From Emcibacter sp048269205 (GTDB taxonomy: Bacteria; Pseudomonadota; Alphaproteobacteria; Sphingomonadales; Emcibacteraceae): DNA of 64,000 nt. The notes below the pieces were generated by a model, which was given only the letters and a program-made list of their open reading frames with translations, made no database searches and was not told the origin of the DNA. This document shows, one piece after another, positions 16,868 to 25,040 of the stretch (position 1 is the stretch's first letter; each line of letters starts with the position of its first letter). A program made the position numbers and the translations under genes. The stretch spans positions 186,001 to 250,000 of the forward strand of contig NZ_JBLXJC010000002.1 of NCBI RefSeq assembly GCF_048269205.1, read 5' to 3'.

Positions 16868-17464
16868 ATGCCCCTGCCCTCCGCGCGTTTCCTGCTTCTG
16901 CTCGCCCCCTTTTTTCTGCTGGCCTGCAGCGGCGCCACCGTCAGCCCCCATGTCAGCCGGTTTCACCAGCTGCCGCCGCCACAGGCGGAAACCATCAACA
17001 TCCGGCCCCGCGATCCGCAACTGGCGGATAGCCTGGAATTCAGCATCTATGCGGACATGATCGGTCAAAATCTGACGGAAGCCGGATATCTGCCCCCGGC
17101 CACCGATAGAAGCGACCTTGTGGCCTATGTTTTCTACGCGGTCAATCACCTGAGCCGGATTGAAGAGGAAAGAAAGCCGGTCAGCGGCCATGTCACGGTC
17201 GGCGGCGGCAGTCGCGGCACCTTTACCAATGTGGGTGTTAATATCAATCTCGGTGACAGGCATAAGACGGAAACAGACAGCGTGTTCCGGTTGCGCCTCG
17301 AGATCGAGAGAGTGAGCGACGGCACAAGGCTATATGAAGGCACCGCGTCGCTGAGGAAGAAAAACACCACCATAAACGAGGTTATGCCGTATCTGGTCCA
17401 GGCCCTGTTTAAGGAGTTTCCCGGCGAAAGCGGCAAAACCGGCAAGGTCAAAGTGGCGAAGTAG
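16868..17464 (+). CDS. DUF4136-type lipoprotein (second paralogue)
   Basis: 198 aa with a lipoprotein leader (FLLLLAPFFLLAC, lipobox LLAC). It shares the layout of the preceding gene: VSRFHQLP, SLEFSIYADMIGQNL, LYEGTASLRKK, INEVMPYLVQALFKEFPGESG and a C-terminal KVKVAK. Clear tandem paralogue with considerable divergence, so the duplication is not recent. Downstream of it is ~190 nt of non-coding sequence. Confidence 0.82.
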   Translation: MPLPSARFLLLLAPFFLLACSGATVSPHVSRFHQLPPPQAETINIRPRDPQLADSLEFSIYADMIGQNLTEAGYLPPATDRSDLVAYVFYAVNHLSRIEEERKPVSGHVTVGGGSRGTFTNVGVNINLGDRHKTETDSVFRLRLEIERVSDGTRLYEGTASLRKKNTTINEVMPYLVQALFKEFPGESGKTGKVKVAK

Positions 17465-17652
17465 TTCCCCGATTTCCGTTGACAAGTCCTATCGCGGCTG
17501 GCTATAGAGGCCCCCTCAAGGTTCAGGATACCTGCCGCTCACGCCCCTCGGGTATGGTGAAATCCTGATTTTCCGTCAAGGTTCCATTTTTTACGGACCC
17601 TGCAGCAAAGTGAGCCCTGTAGATGAGTGTCCATAAAAGAATGGAGACCATG

Positions 17653-18084
17653 ATGAATATCCCCTCAACGGACGCGCTCAAGCAGCAGGCGTCCCGTCTT
17701 CGCGACCATCTGGCCGGGAAAAATATCGACATCAGTCACGCCGAAGCGCTGGAAGCCCTTGCCAAGCAATATGGCTGCAGGAACTGGAATGTTCTCGCCG
17801 CCATGGCCAAACGGGAAAAGCCGAAGGACTGGCCGGCCATCGGCGACCGGGTCGAGGGCAGCTACCTCGGCAATGTCTTCTCGGGCCAGGTGATCAAGCA
17901 GAATATGTGTGATCATCCGAACGCCCGTACCCTTGTGCTGCGCTTTGACGAAGCAGTGGATGTGGTGAAATCGAAACATTTTTCCAGCTTCCGCCAGCAG
18001 GTCAGCCTGACCCTGAACAAGGACGGCCGCAGCATCGACCACAAGGGCCGACCGGACAATATCGCCGAGCTTTACGGCTCCTAG
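17653..18084 (+). CDS. Small glyoxalase-superfamily-related protein
   Basis: 143 aa from the ATG at 17653, which has GGAG six nt upstream (17643-17646); ATGs at 17623 and 17650 are also in frame. The N-terminal ~50 residues (LKQQASRLRDHLAGKNIDISHAEALEALAKQYG, then CRNWNVLAA) match a helical domain found alone or fused in proteins annotated as glyoxalase-related. The C-terminal half (GDRVEGSYLGNVFSGQVIK) looks like a small beta-barrel. No metal-binding glyoxalase site is visible, so enzyme activity is doubtful. Function unknown. Confidence 0.65.
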   Translation: MNIPSTDALKQQASRLRDHLAGKNIDISHAEALEALAKQYGCRNWNVLAAMAKREKPKDWPAIGDRVEGSYLGNVFSGQVIKQNMCDHPNARTLVLRFDEAVDVVKSKHFSSFRQQVSLTLNKDGRSIDHKGRPDNIAELYGS

Positions 18085-18093
18085 ACATACAAA

Positions 18094-18119
18094 AAGGGGC
18101 GGCCCGAAGGCCACCCCTT
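18094..18119 (-). terminator. Rho-independent terminator of the XRE operon
   Basis: Stem AAGGGGCGGCC / GGCCACCCCTT with loop CGAA. The T-run is on the minus-strand side (A-run at 18091-18095), so it mainly serves the leftward XRE/membrane-protein operon. It may also stall the rightward gene ending at 18084. Confidence 0.8.
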
Positions 18120-18141
18120 CCCAGGGACCATGCCTGCATGA

Positions 18142-18342
18142 TCAGGCAGGGCTGTGTGGATCGAAAATTTCTTCTATGCGAAGCCCGAAGGTCTCGGCAA
18201 TTTTAAAGGCCAGCGGCAGGGCTGGATCATATTTGCCGGTCTCTATGGCATTGACGGTCTGGCGCGATACGCCGAGCTTTTCCGCCAGCGCCGCCTGCGA
18301 CCATTCCCGCTCCGCCCGGAGCACACGGAGGCGGTTTTTCAT
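18142..18342 (-). CDS. Small XRE-family transcriptional regulator
   Basis: 66 aa consisting almost only of a Cro/CI helix-turn-helix: NRLRVLRAEREWSQAALAEK, then LGVSRQTVNAIETGKYDPALPLAFKIAETF. This compact type, encoded with a small membrane protein, is common in bacteria. It overlaps the end of the upstream membrane gene by 4 nt (ATGA-type coupling). It likely represses its own operon through the GTAAAGGAA repeats upstream. Confidence 0.9.
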   Translation of the reverse strand: MKNRLRVLRAEREWSQAALAEKLGVSRQTVNAIETGKYDPALPLAFKIAETFGLRIEEIFDPHSPA

Positions 18343-18791
18343 TTATACCTCCAGGCGCTGTAGATCTGGCCGAAGGCCCAGCCCACCATCATGATCGCCC
18401 CGGCATAATTCAGGCTCAGGCCCGGTGCCCCGGCATATTCCAGCACCTGGTAGCCGAGGATAAATATAATCCCGATACCAAAACCGATGGCCAGCCCCTC
18501 CAACTGGATTTTCTTCATCAGCTCATCCGCCATGCGCAGGAACCGCAGATAGAAGCGTAGGGCCACAAAGCCCATCAGGGTCGGCAGGGCAGCCACAAAC
18601 CAGATAGCGGGCCCCTGCAACGGCTCATAGTAATTCAACAACCAGGTCGCTGCCACATAGCTCGCCCCCCAGACCAATACCCAGGCAGTAAAAATCAACT
18701 GGTTGCGCCGGTCCTGCGCCGTGCCGGAACAGCCCATGAGAATACGCCAGATGCCCTCGCCCCGCTGGTCCTGTTCATCTTCCTTGATCAT
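18339..18791 (-). CDS. Integral membrane protein co-transcribed with XRE regulator
   Basis: 150 aa with four likely membrane helices (LIFTAWVLVWGASYVAATWLL; IWFVAALPTLMGFVAL; LAIGFGIGIIFILGYQVL; YAGAIMMVGWAFGQIYSAW). The N-terminus is soluble and acidic. This resembles the small membrane partners encoded with XRE regulators of the YozG/YgzD size class. Function is not known. AGGAG lies eight nt before the ATG. Confidence 0.8.
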   Translation of the reverse strand: MIKEDEQDQRGEGIWRILMGCSGTAQDRRNQLIFTAWVLVWGASYVAATWLLNYYEPLQGPAIWFVAALPTLMGFVALRFYLRFLRMADELMKKIQLEGLAIGFGIGIIFILGYQVLEYAGAPGLSLNYAGAIMMVGWAFGQIYSAWRYK

Positions 18792-18811
18792 GTCAATCTC
18801 CTTTGTCTATA

Positions 18812-18868
18812 TGACAAGTTTCCTTTACATTTACATGTGTAAAGCTTCCTTTACTTATTGTCAAGCTA
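18812..18868 (-). promoter_or_regulatory. Promoter/operator of the membrane protein-XRE operon
   Basis: On the minus strand TTGACA (-35) is followed after 17 nt by TACACA (weak -10). The 9-mer GTAAAGGAA occurs twice, 26 bp apart (plus-strand 18820-18828 and 18846-18854), one copy inside the spacer. TGACAAG / TTGTCA inverted arms flank the whole region (18812-18818, 18858-18863). Autorepression by the XRE protein is the simplest reading. Confidence 0.55.
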
Positions 18869-18890
18869 TATTGATCACAAATGTCAGCTA

Positions 18891-18917
18891 AAAAAAATCC
18901 CCCGGGGTTTCCGGGGG
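18891..18917 (-). terminator. prfC terminator
   Basis: Perfect stem CCCCCGG / CCGGGGG with loop GGTTT, followed on the minus strand by seven T residues. It lies directly downstream of prfC. Confidence 0.9.
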
Positions 18918-18931
18918 ACTTGGGAGAAGCC

Positions 18932-20524
18932 TTAAGCCGTCTGTTCCTTGGTCTTGAGGAAGCGGATATCGGGATTATCCTCTTTCGCCTTATCCAGGCG
19001 CCAGGCGTTGCGGGCAAGGAACACCGGCGAGCCGTTGTGGTCCTCTGCCATGTTGGCCCGGTTGTCGTCGATGAATTTCTTGAGCTTGTGCCTGTCGTCA
19101 CATTCCACCCACACCGCCGTATAAAGCGAGGTGGTTTCAAAGCGGCAGGGCACGTCATATTCGGTACGAATGCGGTCGGCCATCACCTCGAACTGCAGCA
19201 TGCCGACAACGCCCACATACCATTCGGCACCGATGGTCGGCTTGAACACCCGGGCGGCGCCCTCTTCCGCAAGCTGCTGCAGGGCCTTGGCCAGGTGCTT
19301 TGCCTTCATGGGATCTTCCGGCCGCACGGTCTGGATATGTTCCGGGGCAAAGCTGGGGATACCGGTAAAGCTTAAGGGATCGCCTTCGGTCAGCCCGTCG
19401 CCGATACGCAGGTTGCCGTGGTTGGGAATACCGATGATATCCCCGGGCCAGGCTTCCTCGGCCAGTTCCCGGTCCTGGGCCAGGAACAGCACCGGATTAT
19501 GCAGATTGACGATCTTGCCGGTGCGGGAATGTTTCAGCTTCATGCCGCGCTTGAATTTGCCGCTGACCATGCGGAAAAAGGCAATGCGGTCCCGGTGCTT
19601 GGGGTCCATGTTGGCCTGGATCTTGAAGACAAACCCGGAAACCCTGGGATCAAGCGGATCAATGCCGCCCTTTTCCGTGGTGTTATAGACGCCCGGCCGG
19701 GGCGCCCGTTCACCGATGCCTTCAAGAAGCTCCCGCACGCCAAAGTTATTGATGGCGGAGCCGAAATAGACCGGCGTCAGGGTGCCGTCACGATAGGCCT
19801 GCTCGTCAAAGGGCGGGCACAGTTCGCGCACCATTTCAATATCATCGCGCAGCTTTTCCAGCTGATAGTCGGGGATATAGTCGGCCAGCCTGGGATCGTT
19901 GATGCCTTCGCAGACAATGCCCTCGTCCGGCTTGTCGCCCTTGTTCTTTTCGATCAGGATCAGCTTGTCATTGATCAGGTCGTAACAGCCCTTGAAATCC
20001 CGGCCCATGCCGATGGGCCAGGTGGCGGGCGTCACATCCAGGGCCAGTTCCTGCTCAATCAGGTCGAGAAGCTCGAACGGATCCAGGCTTTCCCGGTCCA
20101 GTTTATTGATAAAGGTGGTCACCGGCATGTCGCGCAAACGGCAGACCTCGAACAGCTTCCTCGTCTGGCCCTCGATACCCTTGGCGCCGTCCAGCACCAT
20201 AATGGCGCTGTCCACGGCGGTCAGCACCCGGTAGGTGTCTTCGGAGAAGTCTTCATGGCCCGGCGTATCCAGCAGATTGAACATATGCCCTGAATATTCA
20301 AAAGACATGACGGAGGAGGCCACGGAGATGCCCCGCTCCTGCTCCACCTTCATCCAGTCAGAGCGCGCCCGCCTGCGGTCGCCACGCGCTTTCACCTCGC
20401 CCGCCATCTGGATCGCACCCCCGAACAGGAGGAGCTTCTCCGTCAGCGTCGTCTTACCCGCGTCAGGGTGGGAGATGATGGCGAAGGTGCGCCGCCGGTT
20501 TACTTCAGTCTCAAGAGTTGTCAT
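18932..20524 (-). CDS. prfC: Peptide chain release factor 3
   Basis: 530 aa, full family length. RF3 is the translational GTPase that recycles RF1/RF2 from the ribosome after termination. The G1 motif (SHPDAGKTTLTE) is at residues 18-29, followed by RGISVASSVM (switch I), LDTPGHEDFSEDTYR (G3), INKLDRE (G4) and the C-terminal domain (VGVVGMLQFEVMADRI). The DRRRARSDWMKVEQERGIS stretch is RF3-specific rather than EF-G. Monocistronic with its own terminator. Confidence 0.97.
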   Translation of the reverse strand: MTTLETEVNRRRTFAIISHPDAGKTTLTEKLLLFGGAIQMAGEVKARGDRRRARSDWMKVEQERGISVASSVMSFEYSGHMFNLLDTPGHEDFSEDTYRVLTAVDSAIMVLDGAKGIEGQTRKLFEVCRLRDMPVTTFINKLDRESLDPFELLDLIEQELALDVTPATWPIGMGRDFKGCYDLINDKLILIEKNKGDKPDEGIVCEGINDPRLADYIPDYQLEKLRDDIEMVRELCPPFDEQAYRDGTLTPVYFGSAINNFGVRELLEGIGERAPRPGVYNTTEKGGIDPLDPRVSGFVFKIQANMDPKHRDRIAFFRMVSGKFKRGMKLKHSRTGKIVNLHNPVLFLAQDRELAEEAWPGDIIGIPNHGNLRIGDGLTEGDPLSFTGIPSFAPEHIQTVRPEDPMKAKHLAKALQQLAEEGAARVFKPTIGAEWYVGVVGMLQFEVMADRIRTEYDVPCRFETTSLYTAVWVECDDRHKLKKFIDDNRANMAEDHNGSPVFLARNAWRLDKAKEDNPDIRFLKTKEQTA

Positions 20525-20674
20525 GGGTCGTTACTGTTCCGTCTGTATACGGGGCGGAATTTAGGGATTTGCCCCCGATAAGTACAGAAGAAAATACTTT
20601 TGCCCGGAAACATGCTATACTTCCGCCTTCAGTGATCGCGTGCACATATCAGAATTGATAGCCGGGGGGTTACA

Positions 20675-21646
20675 ATGCCGTTTGATCAGTTACCAGCCGA
20701 AGTTGAAGAAGGCCTGGACGAGCTTTCCGCTTATCTGGGGCAGCATATTCCACCCAAAAAGATGGAACAGAACCTGCTGATTGCCACCTGGAACATCCGG
20801 GCATTCAGTTCGCTGACCCGCAAATGGTTTGCCGGGGACAATGACAGCCCCAAACGCGACTATTGGGGGGTCAGCATCATCACCGAAATCGTCTCCCGCT
20901 TTGATGTCATCGCCATCCAGGAAATCAAGGGCGACCTCAGGGCGCTCCGCACCATGATGAAAGCGCTTGGGCCGGACTGGGGCTTTCTTATGACAGACAT
21001 CACGCTCGGCGATGCAGGCAACAGCGAACGGCTCGGCTTCGTCTATGATACCCGCCGGGTCACACCCTCGGGCCTTGCCGCCGAACTGGTGGTGCCGGAA
21101 GACTGGCGGGAGCAGGAAAACATCGGCGAAAATGCGCTTGAGCGCCAGTTCGCCCGCACCCCCTATGCGGTCAGCTTCCGGGCCGGGACCGAAACCTTCA
21201 TCCTGGTCACCCTGCATGTAGATTACGGCGACAATGCCGATGACAGGGTGCCGGAACTGCAGGGAATCGCCAAATGGATGAAGGACTGGGCCAACCGGTC
21301 CAACCGCTGGCATCACAATCTGATTGTGCTGGGCGATTTCAACATCGACCGGGCTGGTGACAAATTATGGCAGGCTTTCACCTCCACCGGCCTCAAGGTG
21401 CCGGATGAACTGATGAATGTGCCGAAATCCATCTTTGCCGATCCCGACGAACCGCAGAACGACAAATTCTATGACCAGGTGGCCTGGTTCACCACCGGCA
21501 AGAAACAAAAGCTGCATATGACATATAAAACCGGCGGCTATGTGGATTTCGTGCCCTTGAGCTATCAGGGCAAGGACTTAAGCAAAACCGCCAAATCCTG
21601 GCGGGTGTCGGACCATTACCCGCTGTGGACGGAGTTCGAGATTTAG
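20675..21646 (+). CDS. Endonuclease/exonuclease/phosphatase-family protein
   Basis: 323 aa of the DNase I-like metal-dependent phosphoesterase superfamily. Landmarks run in order: LIATWNIRAF, IAIQEIKGDL (metal-binding Glu), a ground-state Tyr/Arg region, VTLHVDYG, IVLGDFNIDR (GDFN) and VSDHYPLWTEF (SDHxP). There is no signal peptide, so it is cytoplasmic. The substrate may be DNA, RNA or a phospho-ester; family alone does not decide. Monocistronic between prfC (divergent) and a convergent methyltransferase gene. Confidence 0.87.
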   Translation: MPFDQLPAEVEEGLDELSAYLGQHIPPKKMEQNLLIATWNIRAFSSLTRKWFAGDNDSPKRDYWGVSIITEIVSRFDVIAIQEIKGDLRALRTMMKALGPDWGFLMTDITLGDAGNSERLGFVYDTRRVTPSGLAAELVVPEDWREQENIGENALERQFARTPYAVSFRAGTETFILVTLHVDYGDNADDRVPELQGIAKWMKDWANRSNRWHHNLIVLGDFNIDRAGDKLWQAFTSTGLKVPDELMNVPKSIFADPDEPQNDKFYDQVAWFTTGKKQKLHMTYKTGGYVDFVPLSYQGKDLSKTAKSWRVSDHYPLWTEFEI

Positions 21647-21673
21647 TCGGGCTTTAGGTGCTCTGAAAATGCT

Positions 21674-21707
21674 CGGAGCAGGACCCGCCTTGGCTAGTCC
21701 TGCTCCG
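21674..21707. terminator. Hairpin between convergent genes
   Basis: Perfect 11-bp stem CGGAGCAGGAC / GTCCTGCTCCG with a 12-nt loop, between the EEP gene and the convergent methyltransferase. There is no strong T-run, so termination is likely but imperfectly supported. Confidence 0.55.
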
Positions 21708-21731
21708 TCCCCTCCCGTTTGTCAGTGATAG

Positions 21732-22499
21732 TCACTTGACAAAGCGGTATACAAATCTGTCGGTCCTGCCGCGTATTGCCTCTTCCCACATAGGTTTCAA
21801 TCCGTCATCGTCAGGGTTCCTGAGGATATCAGTTTCCCCGTCGAATGTAAAACCCGCTGCCGTTATTTCCCGCTTGGCAATGGCCGGGTCGATCCGGTGC
21901 AGGGTTTCCCCGCTTGTGGATGGTGTGCCCGCCGGCGCCACATGATCCACCACCGCCAGCACACCGCCCGGCTTCAGGGCCTTTTTAAACTTGGCCAACA
22001 GCATCCTTGAATCGATGGCCGGCCAGTTTTCCGCCACATGGTAAAAATCATGAAAACTGAGGATCAGGAATACCGCGTCCAGGCTGTTGTCTTTCAGGTC
22101 CAAATCGGCGACTTCCACATTCAGGGGCACCACATTGCCCATGCGGCCCGGCACCGACAGTTTTTGCGCCAGCGCATCCTTGGTATAGGAAATATAGGCC
22201 GGATTATTCTGGGCGATCACCTTGCCGGTCGGTCCCACCACCCCGGACAGGATTTCCGTGTAATAGCCGCCGCCGGCAAACATATCCAGCACGGTCATGC
22301 CCGGCTTGATGCCAAAAAAGGCGACAATCTCTTCGGGCTTGCGGTTTTTATCCAGTTCCCGGTCGCTCTCGCTGCGCTGCGGGTTATCAAGGGCGCAGCG
22401 GATAACATCGCACTTGAGGTCCGCTGCATATGAAAATGCCGGCGACAGCAACGCCATCACCGACATGATAAGAATTCCGTATTTTATATGGCCAGTCAT
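21732..22499 (-). CDS. Exported predicted SAM-dependent methyltransferase
   Basis: 255 aa with an N-terminal signal peptide (ILIMSVMALLSPAFSYAADL). The Rossmann-type methyltransferase core has motif I at GMTVLDMFAGGGYYTEIL, motif IV at DAVFLILSFHDFYH and motif VI near LKPGGVLAVVDH. Exported members of this predicted methyltransferase group are common in proteobacteria; how they would obtain SAM outside the cytoplasm is unresolved. Either the leader is not cleaved or another ligand is bound. A start at the internal Met12 would shorten but not remove the signal. Confidence 0.8.
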   Translation of the reverse strand: MTGHIKYGILIMSVMALLSPAFSYAADLKCDVIRCALDNPQRSESDRELDKNRKPEEIVAFFGIKPGMTVLDMFAGGGYYTEILSGVVGPTGKVIAQNNPAYISYTKDALAQKLSVPGRMGNVVPLNVEVADLDLKDNSLDAVFLILSFHDFYHVAENWPAIDSRMLLAKFKKALKPGGVLAVVDHVAPAGTPSTSGETLHRIDPAIAKREITAAGFTFDGETDILRNPDDDGLKPMWEEAIRGRTDRFVYRFVK

Positions 22500-22598
22500 T
22501 GCTGTTTTCTCCCCTTTGCTTCAGTCAATCCATCTTTGACGATCCAGAGAGGAAAATCCACTATTCCGTGAATTTGGAAAGCAACAACGATCTGTCAA

Positions 22599-22958
22599 TC
22601 AGTCCAGTTCAAACTGGGCCAGGGCGCTTTCTGCTTCCGCACTGCCGTTGCGCACGGCTTCGTTCAGCCACCATTTGGCCAGACGGCGGTTCTGCTCCAC
22701 CCCTTCGCCAAGGGCATACATCAGACCGGTCACCAGCTGGGCATCCCGCAGGCCGTTCTGGGCCAGGGGAAGACAGACCGTATGAGCCATCTCGAATTCA
22801 GAATTGATAAAGGCCTCGAGACAACGCACCTCATCGGCGGGATTTGCCGCGCGGGCAATCTCCACCTGTACATCGCTGCGGGTAGCAGCAGTCAACGGCG
22901 CTGATACAAAAACACTGCACAACAATACTGAAACAGACAAAAGAAATTTCTTGGACAT
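22599..22958 (-). CDS. Small periplasmic Sel1-like protein
   Basis: 119 aa with a signal peptide (MSKKFLLSVSVLLCSVFVSA, then PLTAA). The mature part contains one or two Sel1-type helical repeats (NGLRDAQLVTGLMYALGEGV, then RRLAKWWLNEAVRNGSAEA). Probably a periplasmic scaffold or protein-binding protein. Two cysteines (Cys45, Cys61 region) may form a disulphide. Monocistronic. Confidence 0.75.
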   Translation of the reverse strand: MSKKFLLSVSVLLCSVFVSAPLTAATRSDVQVEIARAANPADEVRCLEAFINSEFEMAHTVCLPLAQNGLRDAQLVTGLMYALGEGVEQNRRLAKWWLNEAVRNGSAEAESALAQFELD

Positions 22959-23270
22959 TCTCGTTCCCTATGAACCAATTATAATTTTAATTATTCGATT
23001 AACTATTTGTCTTGTAGCAAGTACCGGGCCAGAATCATATTATTTATATTTTCCAGTATCTTAGGACAGACCCTCGAAAAAGTCCCGGACAAATTATGGT
23101 TAATATTATGAAAAACTTTACAGTTCGGCAAGAGTTTGTCTCAAAATGGGACAACGCCCAAAAGTCAAGGTTTTCTGCGGCAGACAGGCTTTTATGATAT
23201 AATCACGCCATTAGATACGCCACTGTAGTTCGGGCGGCAAATGCAACAGGTCATCAGCAGGAGCACCGTC
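22959..23270 (+). promoter_or_regulatory. Upstream region of the GST gene
   Basis: A ~310-nt gene-free stretch. A TATAAT box is at 23198-23203, ~70 nt before the start codon, with only a weak -35 match. No RNA gene or repeat is seen. Confidence 0.35.
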
Positions 23271-23906
23271 ATGAAACTCTATTACAACCCCCTGTCCACT
23301 TATTCCCAGAAGGTCCTAATTGCCTTTTATGAGAAAGGCTTAACTTTTGAACCCGTCGTTATTGACTTTAAAAACAAGGCTGTGCATCAGGCGTATCTGA
23401 AACTCTATCCACTTGGAAAAATCCCGCTGCTCATTACCGAGCAGAGCCGCTCCATTCCCGAGTCGAGTATAATCATCGAATATCTGGACATGAATTACAT
23501 GACAGGCGCCACTCTCCTGCCCCGGGATATGGACATGGCCCGACAGGCCCGCCTCAAGGACCGGATGTATGATCTTTATCTCAACAACCCGACGGTGGAG
23601 CTGTTATTTGAAGGCCAGAAACCCAGGGACAAGCAAGACCCCTGCAAGATGACAAAGGCGCGTGAGACGCTGAATATCATGTATGAAAAACTGAACGAGG
23701 CCGTGAGCGATCATAGCTGGACCAACGGAGAGGAATTCAGCATCGCTGACTGCGCCGCCGCCCCGGCCCTGTTTTATGCCCAGCGGGTACACCCCTTTTC
23801 ACGGTTTCCGGCTATCAAGGCCTATTTTTCCAGGCTCATGGGCCGGACCTCGCTGCAAAAGGTGCTGGGAGAAGCGGAACCCCTGGTGAAAAGCTTTCTG
23901 AAATAA
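23271..23906 (+). CDS. Glutathione S-transferase family protein
   Basis: 211 aa from the ATG at 23271, supported by AGGAG at 23259-23263; the track frame starts ten residues earlier without support. The N-terminal thioredoxin-like domain is residues 1-80 (KLYYNPLSTYSQKVLIAF; KIPLLITEQSRSIPESSIIIEYL with the cis-Pro and the ES glutathione-binding pair). The C-terminal helical domain (~90-205) has the usual EFSIADCAAAPALFY. Substrate unknown; detoxification of electrophiles is typical. Confidence 0.9.
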   Translation: MKLYYNPLSTYSQKVLIAFYEKGLTFEPVVIDFKNKAVHQAYLKLYPLGKIPLLITEQSRSIPESSIIIEYLDMNYMTGATLLPRDMDMARQARLKDRMYDLYLNNPTVELLFEGQKPRDKQDPCKMTKARETLNIMYEKLNEAVSDHSWTNGEEFSIADCAAAPALFYAQRVHPFSRFPAIKAYFSRLMGRTSLQKVLGEAEPLVKSFLK

Positions 23907-23927
23907 CGTTCAGTAAAAGGGCAAGGA

Positions 23928-24461
23928 CTATTTGAGGCGCTCGTAGTTGATAACCCAGACATCTTTCCATTCATTGCCCAGATCCTCGCTTCTCTGCCAC
24001 CGCCAGGTCAGGCTGTCCTTTTTGATGTCCGTAAACAGCATGCGTGAAATCACACCCGGTTTGTTCACAGACTGTTTTGTCTGAAAAACAAAATCACTTC
24101 CCAGCTCCTGGCCATAAAAGTCAAAAAATCCGCCCTGGTTGTCCATCCAGGTCTGGCGCCACTGTTTTTCCCGGCCGTCATAAATGGAAATGCTCATGCC
24201 CTTGAAGTGATGGCCGGACATGACACCGCCATCGAACTGTTCCTCAATCACACAACCGTTCATGGACCTGGTTATGACATTGGTTCCCTCACCGGCCTGG
24301 TCGCCATTGCCCCAGTTCACACGCCAGGTGCCGACCCAGAAATCGAGCCTGTGATATTCCTCGGATGCACAATAGACAGGTTTCTCTTCCGCCTTTGCAA
24401 TTTGTGATACCAGGACAATAAAAACAGGAACCATAAATACAAACAATGATCTGATCTTCAT
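23928..24461 (-). CDS. Exported DUF1579-like protein
   Basis: 177 aa from the ATG at 24461 (MKIRSLFVFMVPVFIVLV), chosen because GGGAG is then six nt upstream. After the signal peptide comes a small beta-barrel-like domain (RLDFWVGTWRVNWG; KQWRQTWMDNQGGFFDFYGQ; SLTWRWQRSEDLG), resembling the DUF1579/nitrobindin-like group. This group is proposed to bind hydrophobic ligands, but this is unverified here. It lies 30 nt downstream of the next leftward gene, so they may share a transcript. Confidence 0.7.
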   Translation of the reverse strand: MKIRSLFVFMVPVFIVLVSQIAKAEEKPVYCASEEYHRLDFWVGTWRVNWGNGDQAGEGTNVITRSMNGCVIEEQFDGGVMSGHHFKGMSISIYDGREKQWRQTWMDNQGGFFDFYGQELGSDFVFQTKQSVNKPGVISRMLFTDIKKDSLTWRWQRSEDLGNEWKDVWVINYERLK

Positions 24462-24497
24462 AATCATCTCCCGTGTTTATGCTTCCTCCGCAGAAAG

Positions 24498-24995
24498 TTA
24501 TTTGTAACGAACCACCCTAATGAATGACTTCCTGCCGGGGACGGTCATTTTGTAGGAACCGAGAGCTCCCTTTTTGATCTCCACGGTGAAGTCTTCATCC
24601 GGAAGATTAACACGCTGGTTGTCTTTCTGCATCCATATCTGGCCATTATCCAGATAAACAGCAAACTGCTTGCGAGGTGACCAGACCACCTTCGTCACCG
24701 TCGCGGTTATGGAGGAAAGCTCTTCCTTGCTGTCCGTGGCTTTTTTCTCGACTTTTTCAGCGCCGAAGTTCTGTTCAGCCCGAGGCACCACAGGCTCTAC
24801 CGCTTTGTCCGGCACAGCCACGGCGGTGCTGGCGCGCCCCAAGGCGTCATAACAGGCAAGCCGGGCGCTATCACTTTCGATTGCGCGACATTTTTTAATC
24901 TGATTTTCCAGAGAAGACGCCTCTGCCTGCACCGGCAGGGCGCCCATGAACACAACAGCGACAAATGAGGCTGCCGCAACAGAGTATCTGATCAT
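24498..24995 (-). CDS. Exported hypothetical protein with CxxI...ACYD motif
   Basis: 165 aa from the ATG at 24995, with AAGG just upstream. Signal peptide AAASFVAVVFMGALPVQA. The mature N-terminus has KKCRAIESDSARLACYDALG. This two-cysteine motif occurs in many exported alphaproteobacterial proteins and in type VI-associated VasI-like proteins. A Pro/Glu/Lys linker (res ~60-95) leads to a C-terminal beta domain (VVWSPRKQFAVYLDNGQIWMQ). Function unknown; no secretion system genes are nearby. Confidence 0.68.
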   Translation of the reverse strand: MIRYSVAAASFVAVVFMGALPVQAEASSLENQIKKCRAIESDSARLACYDALGRASTAVAVPDKAVEPVVPRAEQNFGAEKVEKKATDSKEELSSITATVTKVVWSPRKQFAVYLDNGQIWMQKDNQRVNLPDEDFTVEIKKGALGSYKMTVPGRKSFIRVVRYK

Positions 24996-25040
24996 CCTTA
25001 TCCCCTTGCATAAAACCACTTCCCCTTTTCGGGGATATAC

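Noticed and set aside
19131..20293. Long plus-strand ORFs opposite prfC (and similar ones opposite glyS, ppdK, phaZ, ligB)
   Set aside because: Antisense frames of strongly recognised genes without ribosome sites or family motifs; a result of GC-rich codon use.
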